Assembly (NCBI GenBank): GCA_041687805.1
Contig: JBDNJK010000101.1
Location: 1 to 36,283 of the forward strand
DNA length: 36,283 nucleotides
Reading direction: 5' to 3'
Source: SZUA-87 sp041687805
GTDB lineage: Bacteria; Actinomycetota; Acidimicrobiia; Acidimicrobiales; Aldehydirespiratoraceae
Of the stretch, positions 31,568-36,283 are shown piece by piece; position 1 is the first letter of the stretch; each line of letters starts with the position of its first letter. The position numbers and the translations under genes were made by a program. The notes under the pieces are model-generated. The model was not told the origin of the DNA. It saw only the letters and a list, made by a program, of their open reading frames with translations, and did no database searches.

Positions 31568-32411
31568 GGAGAGTCTCATTCAATCGGATCCGGCTCCAAA
31601 TTTCAAATCCTCCAAGCCCGGTCGTAAGCCCGCCCACGACGAGGTCCTTGAAAAGCTGGTCGAGGCCGGCGTTGAAATCATGTTTGAGCAGGGACTTCGC
31701 ACCTCTTTGAACGAAGTTTCGTTCTCCAACGTCGTGGAACGATCCGGGGTAGCCAGGGCCACCGCGTATCGAGCCCTCGGCGAGGTTGCCGACGCCAGCC
31801 CAGCCGAATGGCTAGAGCGAGAGCTGCTCAAGTCTGCTCTCAAGGGATCACCCGGCAGATCCGACGACGACGGCACCGCGGCGGTGGCGATGCGTGTGTT
31901 CGAGGACAACAGTAAGCGACTTGAGGCCGGCACCACCGCCGATTTCACCGCTGTCTTGAGGATGATCATCCGTCTCGGCTGCGAAGCCAACTACGACGCA
32001 ATAGTCAATTCTGCGAACTGGACCGCCTACATCGCGGCCGCAGGAGCGATCGCAACGCAAGGTAGCGATGCCGATAGCGAAATGCTCGACGATCTGACAG
32101 CAAGCGAAACCACCACAATTCACGACTACGCCGCGCTCTACGAGATGATAGCCACCTCGTTCGGCCTTCGGATCAAGTCGGCTTACACGTTTGAGCAGTT
32201 CGCCACGATGCTGGCGTCGCTGGCCGATGGTCTAGCAGTACGTCAGCTCTACAGCGATGGAGTCGCACCCGTGGAACGTCCGACCGGCCCTGACGGCGAG
32301 TCTGAATTATGGAACCTTCTCGGCTTGGGTATGGAGGCACTCGTGGTATCGATGACAGAGCCGATTCCCGGCGTGGTCGCAGCCGATCTCACGCGCCCGG
32401 ATCACGAGTAG
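31566..32411 (+). CDS. TetR/AcrR-like transcriptional regulator
   Basis: 281 residues from ATG 31566. After a basic leader (SSKPGRKPAHDEVL), the helix-turn-helix is VEAGVEIMFEQGLRTSLNEVSFSNVVERSGVARATAYRALG (residues about 30-80, a recognisable TetR N-terminal domain with ARATAYRALG as the recognition helix in place of the usual TLYYHF). The rest is an all-helical ligand domain of about 200 residues with no family I recognise. It may regulate itself and the divergent permease through the boxes at 31537-31567. A longer frame from 31485 would read through the promoter region and is less likely. Confidence 0.7.
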   Translation: MESLIQSDPAPNFKSSKPGRKPAHDEVLEKLVEAGVEIMFEQGLRTSLNEVSFSNVVERSGVARATAYRALGEVADASPAEWLERELLKSALKGSPGRSDDDGTAAVAMRVFEDNSKRLEAGTTADFTAVLRMIIRLGCEANYDAIVNSANWTAYIAAAGAIATQGSDADSEMLDDLTASETTTIHDYAALYEMIATSFGLRIKSAYTFEQFATMLASLADGLAVRQLYSDGVAPVERPTGPDGESELWNLLGLGMEALVVSMTEPIPGVVAADLTRPDHE

Positions 32412-32436
32412 TCCACGCTCACCGATGGCCCGGTGG

Positions 32437-33748
32437 TCAGCGTCGACCTCCCGGAACGGATGTCGAACGGGACCCACGCGTTCTGGTCTGGTTCGGCTTC
32501 TCGGTGACAATTACCACTCCCGCCGCGAAAATCAGCAAGAGGGCGGACATCGATGCCCAGTGGCTCAACGCGTGGTAGCTGGTGAACTGAACCACCACGC
32601 CCGATGTGAGCCCGGCGGCGGCGCCCGATCCAGTCATGATCAGATCGGCCGCGCCCTGGGCTTGTACTCGATGCTCTATCGGAATCGACTTGGTGAGTAG
32701 CGCGCTTCCGGCGATCAGGCCGAAGCTCCAGCCGAGACCTATGAGAAACAGTCCCCAGAACACGCCGGCCCGGTCGGTGGAGTCGGTACGTGCAGCAAGT
32801 CCGCCGCCAACGAACAACACCAGCCCGGCTGCGCAGATCAGCGGTGGAGGGCCGATTCGGTCGACTAGCCAGCCGACAATCGGAGCAAAGAAGTACATAC
32901 CAATGATGTGGAACGAGATCATCAATCCGATGATCTGCAGCGACTGGCTGCCGTCCTTCATATGAATAGGTGTCATGGTCATCACTCCCACCATCACCAC
33001 CTGGCCGATGAGCATGGCCAGCACCGCCAGCCTCGCATCGGAGCTTGCCCAAATCCGCCAAAAGAGCGGCCGACAGGTGGTCTTGACACGCCGCGATCTG
33101 GGTCGATTCCACCTGCGACTACAAGTGGGTCAGGTCGCAGAAGACGGCTGACGAGCACCGCCGAAGCCCCGATGATCAGCATCCACAGGAGGTACGGCCG
33201 GATAGCTCTGGCAGGCCCAGCCATGTCGCTACTCGCCCAGCCGGACCGAGTCCCACGGTGGGTCCGAATACCGAGCCGAACGCCGACGCCCAAACGATGA
33301 GACCAATGGCGCTGGCGCGGGCATCCTCGGTGGCGAGGTCGGAACCGGCGTAGCGGGCGGTGAGGGTCGTGGCGTTGCCGGCGCCGATCAGGATGGTGCC
33401 GACGACGAGCAGTGGGTAGAACCTGAAAATAGCGGAGCTGGCCGCAATGGCTGCTCCGATACTGGCGACGGTCCATCCGCCCGCGAGGCCGGTACGGCGG
33501 CCGCGGTGGGCCATGTGTCGAGCCAACGGCAAAGTTGCGAGGGCCGATCCGACTCCGTAGCCGGCCGCAGCGATACCGGCAAGCGCTCCGCTATTGGTCA
33601 GATCTTCTGCGAGGACTGCAGCGGCCGCATAGGCGCCGGACGTGCCCATGCCCGCGGGGATGACGCATGCCATGAGCACTCGCACCGTGCGACGCTGGAT
33701 ACCGGCGGTGTCGTCGACCGATTCGGCCCGAAATTCCTGCTCTGACAT
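32437..33748 (-). pseudogene. MFS transporter broken by two frameshifts
   Basis: The N-terminal half reads from ATG 33748 (VLMACVIPAGMGTSGAYAAA, RHMAHRGRRTG, FGSVFGPTVGLGPAGRVATW) to LPELSG near 33200. The protein then continues in the next frame as RPYLLWMLIIGASAVLVSRL and LRPDPLVVAGG (to about 33090), and finally in the third frame from about 33080 as RPLFWRIWASSDARLAVLAM through to the stop at 32437. All parts belong to one 12-helix MFS protein of roughly 430 residues. The first break looks like a missing C within GGCCG around 33196-33199. Either the gene is decaying or the assembly has two indels. The whole is convergent with the TetR gene. Confidence 0.75.
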
Positions 33749-33883
33749 TCGATTCCTCAGACGTATTCAACGGTCGACGGACGGGCTCCCCCGTACACTG
33801 CCAGCGGTGGGTGCTCTCGCAGTAATCGGACAAAGGCCTGGTTCGGCTACCCCTCGGATTTCTCTACACCTGGAGGTTGCCAA

Positions 33884-34786
33884 GTGAGCGAGTTGCCGGC
33901 TGATTCAAAGTCTGGGTTGGCGCTCGCTGCCGCGATCGCAACGATGTTTCTATGGACATTTGGCAACATCCTTGTCAAGTGGGTTCACATGCCAGGAGTT
34001 CAGATCGCGTTTTGGCGCGTTGTCATGGCGGCCCTCAGCTATCTGGTGGTGCTGCGGGCTGCAGGCAAGAAACTCACACTGAGGCACCTCAAACTCGCCG
34101 CACCATCGGGGATCGTGATCAGTCTCGAGATAGCGGTGTTCTTCGTGGCGTTGAAATCGACGACGGTGGCCAACGCCACCGTCATCGGTGCTCTGCAACC
34201 GCTCGTGTTGCTGGTTGTGGCATCGAAACGTTTCGGCGAACGGGTGACCGCATCTCTGGTGGCCATGGCAATGGTGGCTCTCGCCGGCGTGGGGCTCGTC
34301 GTGTTTGGTTCGTCGTTCAACGCCACATGGAGCCCTAGAGGCGACATCCTCGCGTTCGTGGCGATGCTTTTGTTCGCGGCATATTTCGCCCTCGCCAAAG
34401 AGGCACGGATTCAGATGCCGATCATCGAATTCCAAACTGGCGTGTGGGTTGTCGGGGCGTTTGCCTTGCTGCCTTTGTCTCTTATCGACGCCCATGGCCT
34501 TTACGTGCCATCGGGTTGGAACTGGGCATGGCTGGCCGCGCTCGTCATCGTTCCCGGCACCGGTCACCTTTTCGTCAACTGGGCCCACAGCAGGGTTCGG
34601 CTCGTCGTCTCCTCGATGTTGGTTCTTTCGATTCCCGCCCTGTCCACTGCGGCCGCCGCGCTTGTTCTCGACGAGACTGTCTCAGCCACGCAGGTGGTTG
34701 GCATGGTGATAGTGCTGTCTGCGCTGGCTCTTGTGATAAAGCGAGAGACTGAGAAGCCGAGCCAGGAGAAGGCGGCGGCCCGATGA
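33884..34786 (+). CDS. EamA/DMT-superfamily permease
   Basis: 300 residues with about ten helices in two repeats (first helix LALAAAIATMFLWTFGNILVK, last VVGMVIVLSALALVIK) and a basic, charged C-terminal tail ETEKPSQEKAAAR. The GTG at 33884 follows GGAGGTTGCCAA, a good ribosome-binding site. The family exports small metabolites; the substrate is unknown. The molybdenum hydroxylase gene begins 12 bases after its stop, so the two are probably co-transcribed; the permease might move a substrate or product of that enzyme, which is speculation. Confidence 0.8.
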   Translation: MSELPADSKSGLALAAAIATMFLWTFGNILVKWVHMPGVQIAFWRVVMAALSYLVVLRAAGKKLTLRHLKLAAPSGIVISLEIAVFFVALKSTTVANATVIGALQPLVLLVVASKRFGERVTASLVAMAMVALAGVGLVVFGSSFNATWSPRGDILAFVAMLLFAAYFALAKEARIQMPIIEFQTGVWVVGAFALLPLSLIDAHGLYVPSGWNWAWLAALVIVPGTGHLFVNWAHSRVRLVVSSMLVLSIPALSTAAAALVLDETVSATQVVGMVIVLSALALVIKRETEKPSQEKAAAR

Positions 34787-34798
34787 GGAGCAACACCG

Positions 34799-36283
34799 AT
34801 GAGCACCGACGTCGATAGAACCCAGCAGGTACCGAGATTTGTGAGAGCCGACGGGCCCGACAAGGTGAGCGGCAGCGGTCGCTACACCGCCGACCTGCAA
34901 CTCGCCGGCATGTTGACGGCCAAGCTTCTGCTCGCCGGACGGGCCCACGCACGGATCACCCGGCTCGATGTGAGCGCGGCAAGGCAGGTCCCCGGCGTGT
35001 TCGCGGTGATCACCGCCGACGATGTTCCCGACGTTCACTACAGCGCAGGTGTGGCTGATCGGATGCTGTTCGTCCGCGACGTCGTGCGTTTCGAAGGTGA
35101 GGTCGTGGCCGCGGTGGCGGCTCTCAGCCAAGAGGCCGCACAACGTGCCATCGACGCAATAGTCGTCGACTATGAACCGTTGCCGGTGGTGAATGATCTC
35201 GAAGCGGCGCTAAGCGAAGGGTCACCGCTCGTGCATCCAGAGTGGGAGACATACGAGGCAGATGAGGGCCTCCCGCGCCACGGCAATCTCGCGGCTTTCT
35301 CATCGATTTCCAGAGGCGACATCGACGCCGGCATGGCCGAGGCTGACAAGGTCGTCACAGGTCGCTATGTTGCCGACGGCACCCAAGCCGCACCCATCGA
35401 GCCCCGTGCGGTGGTGGCCCAGTGGGAAGGTGAGAAAGTCACCATCTGGTCATCGACTCAGGTGCCGTTCGCGGCACGTGACGGCGTGTGCGAGACCCTC
35501 CAAATGCCGACCAATCGCGTCCGGGTGATCGTGCCTCACCTCGGTGGTGGCTTCGGTGGCAAATGCGGATTCCACTATGAGGCCCACGTTGCCACGCTGG
35601 CTCGGATCGCAAAGCGGCCCGTCAAGTTGGTGTTCAACCGCCGCGAAGAATTCATCGCCCCCGACCGCCGACGCGAATCGATGATCATCGAGATCACCAC
35701 TGGTGTGAAGCCAGACGGCACGATCGTGGCTCGTCGGGGTCACGCAATTCTCGACAACGGCGCATACATCGCAGATGCCGCGTTCTTCCCGCAACTCGCC
35801 GCCATGCACGTGGTCGGGCCCTACGTGATCCCCAACATCAAGATCGAAGCAGAGCTCGTCTACACCAACCATCAGCCGTCGGGTTCGGTCAGGGCCCCCA
35901 CAGCCCCTCAGGCGACTTGGGCCAGAGAATCCCACACAGACGAGGTAGCGGCCGCGATCGGGATGGATCCGGTTGAGTTTCGACTGCTCAACGCGATCGA
36001 CACCGGCAAGGTCGGGCCCACCGGCCAGACGTACGATAAAATCGGCCTCACCGAGTGCATCCGACGTGCTGCCGAGTCGGCGGGATACGGCCAGGATCTC
36101 GGCGACGATGAGGCGATCGGCGTGGCGGTTGGATGGTGGCCGAGTTTCCCAGTGGCCTCAGGGGCATACGTCAAACTCGACAGTGATGGTGCCGGCCAGA
36201 TCATCACCGGCGCTCAAGAGTGCGGCACGGGGTCGGTTATGACGCTCGGGCAGTTGGCCGCCGAGGAACTGGGCATGGAGCCC
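34799..36283 (+). CDS. Xanthine dehydrogenase-family molybdopterin-binding subunit, 5' part
   Basis: The 495 codons seen are open to the window edge; the full protein should be about 750-800 residues. ATG 34799 has GAGGAG eight bases upstream. Motifs: RADGPDKVSGSGRYTADL at the start, the hammerhead domain ending DYEPLPVVND, GTQAAPIEPRAVVAQWEG, PHLGGGFGGKCGFHYEAH (Mo-cofactor binding) and TDEVAAAIGMDPVEFRLLN. It would be the large subunit of a molybdenum hydroxylase; FAD and [2Fe-2S] subunits are not visible here. The active-site loop reads SGSVRAPTAPQA, neither the AYxCSFR of form I CO dehydrogenase nor the usual RGAGRPE, so a CO dehydrogenase role is not supported. Substrate unknown. Confidence 0.85.
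   Translation, partial: MSTDVDRTQQVPRFVRADGPDKVSGSGRYTADLQLAGMLTAKLLLAGRAHARITRLDVSAARQVPGVFAVITADDVPDVHYSAGVADRMLFVRDVVRFEGEVVAAVAALSQEAAQRAIDAIVVDYEPLPVVNDLEAALSEGSPLVHPEWETYEADEGLPRHGNLAAFSSISRGDIDAGMAEADKVVTGRYVADGTQAAPIEPRAVVAQWEGEKVTIWSSTQVPFAARDGVCETLQMPTNRVRVIVPHLGGGFGGKCGFHYEAHVATLARIAKRPVKLVFNRREEFIAPDRRRESMIIEITTGVKPDGTIVARRGHAILDNGAYIADAAFFPQLAAMHVVGPYVIPNIKIEAELVYTNHQPSGSVRAPTAPQATWARESHTDEVAAAIGMDPVEFRLLNAIDTGKVGPTGQTYDKIGLTECIRRAAESAGYGQDLGDDEAIGVAVGWWPSFPVASGAYVKLDSDGAGQIITGAQECGTGSVMTLGQLAAEELGMEP

Noticed and set aside
32402..33112. A 236-residue protein on the minus strand
   Set aside because: It is an out-of-frame shadow of the broken MFS gene, with no hydrophobic helices or recognised motifs.
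34799..36283. Form I carbon monoxide dehydrogenase large subunit (CoxL)
   Set aside because: The AYxCSFR active-site motif is absent and no coxM or coxS genes are visible.

Overview
The window is high-GC, densely packed and almost wholly protein-coding. The protein repertoire (partial EgtB, SerA with a DUF1015 partner, one-carbon enzymes, many GTG/TTG starts) suggests an actinobacterium, plausibly a marine or aquatic member of the Acidimicrobiia. That placement is inferred from gene content and style; there is no rRNA here. I saw no tRNA, rRNA, CRISPR array or insertion sequence, and no gene-free stretch longer than about 220 bases.

Layout. 1-1.7 kb: end of an ergothioneine gene (egtB), a short glycerophosphodiesterase-like gene and a membrane protein. 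1.7-4.0 kb: an NfnAB-type NADH/NADPH/ferredoxin transhydrogenase pair. 4-9.6 kb: a HmuY-like membrane-anchored protein, an EamA permease, a hexapeptide acyltransferase, a SF2 helicase and a class III CoA-transferase. 9.6-22.2 kb: a folate/one-carbon block (folD, DUF1015-serA, folC, metF, fhs), then a GntR regulator divergent from a dimethylglycine/sarcosine dehydrogenase-etfBA operon. 22.3-24.1 kb: an AbiEi/DUF559-type gene between two palindromic repeats, and an IclR regulator. 24.2-30.5 kb: proS, divergent from an NAD-dependent formate dehydrogenase operon. 30.5-36.3 kb: two EamA permeases, a TetR regulator, a broken MFS transporter and the 5' part of a xanthine-dehydrogenase-family large subunit.

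How the genes fit together. The dehydrogenase would strip methyl groups from dimethylglycine or sarcosine onto tetrahydrofolate and pass electrons to ETF. FolD would oxidise methylene-THF to formyl-THF, Fhs run in reverse would release formate with ATP, and formate dehydrogenase would oxidise formate to CO2 with NADH. MetF and SerA connect this to methionine and serine/glycine, FolC would polyglutamylate the folate carrier, and NfnAB could rebalance NADH and NADPH.

Most notable points. (1) The formate dehydrogenase catalytic gene has an in-frame TGA exactly at the catalytic Cys/Sec position, followed by a hairpin whose GGTCTG lies 18 nt after the TGA, the same spacing I recall for E. coli fdhF: a selenoprotein. 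(2) The same alpha subunit is split and permuted: its N-terminal Fe-S part is a separate gene at the other end of the operon. (3) Three copies of a 52-bp palindromic repeat with fixed geometry and a compensatory base-pair change lie just past gene ends, two of them bracketing the DUF559 gene. (4) A shared IclR-like operator motif appears upstream of the IclR gene and of fhs.
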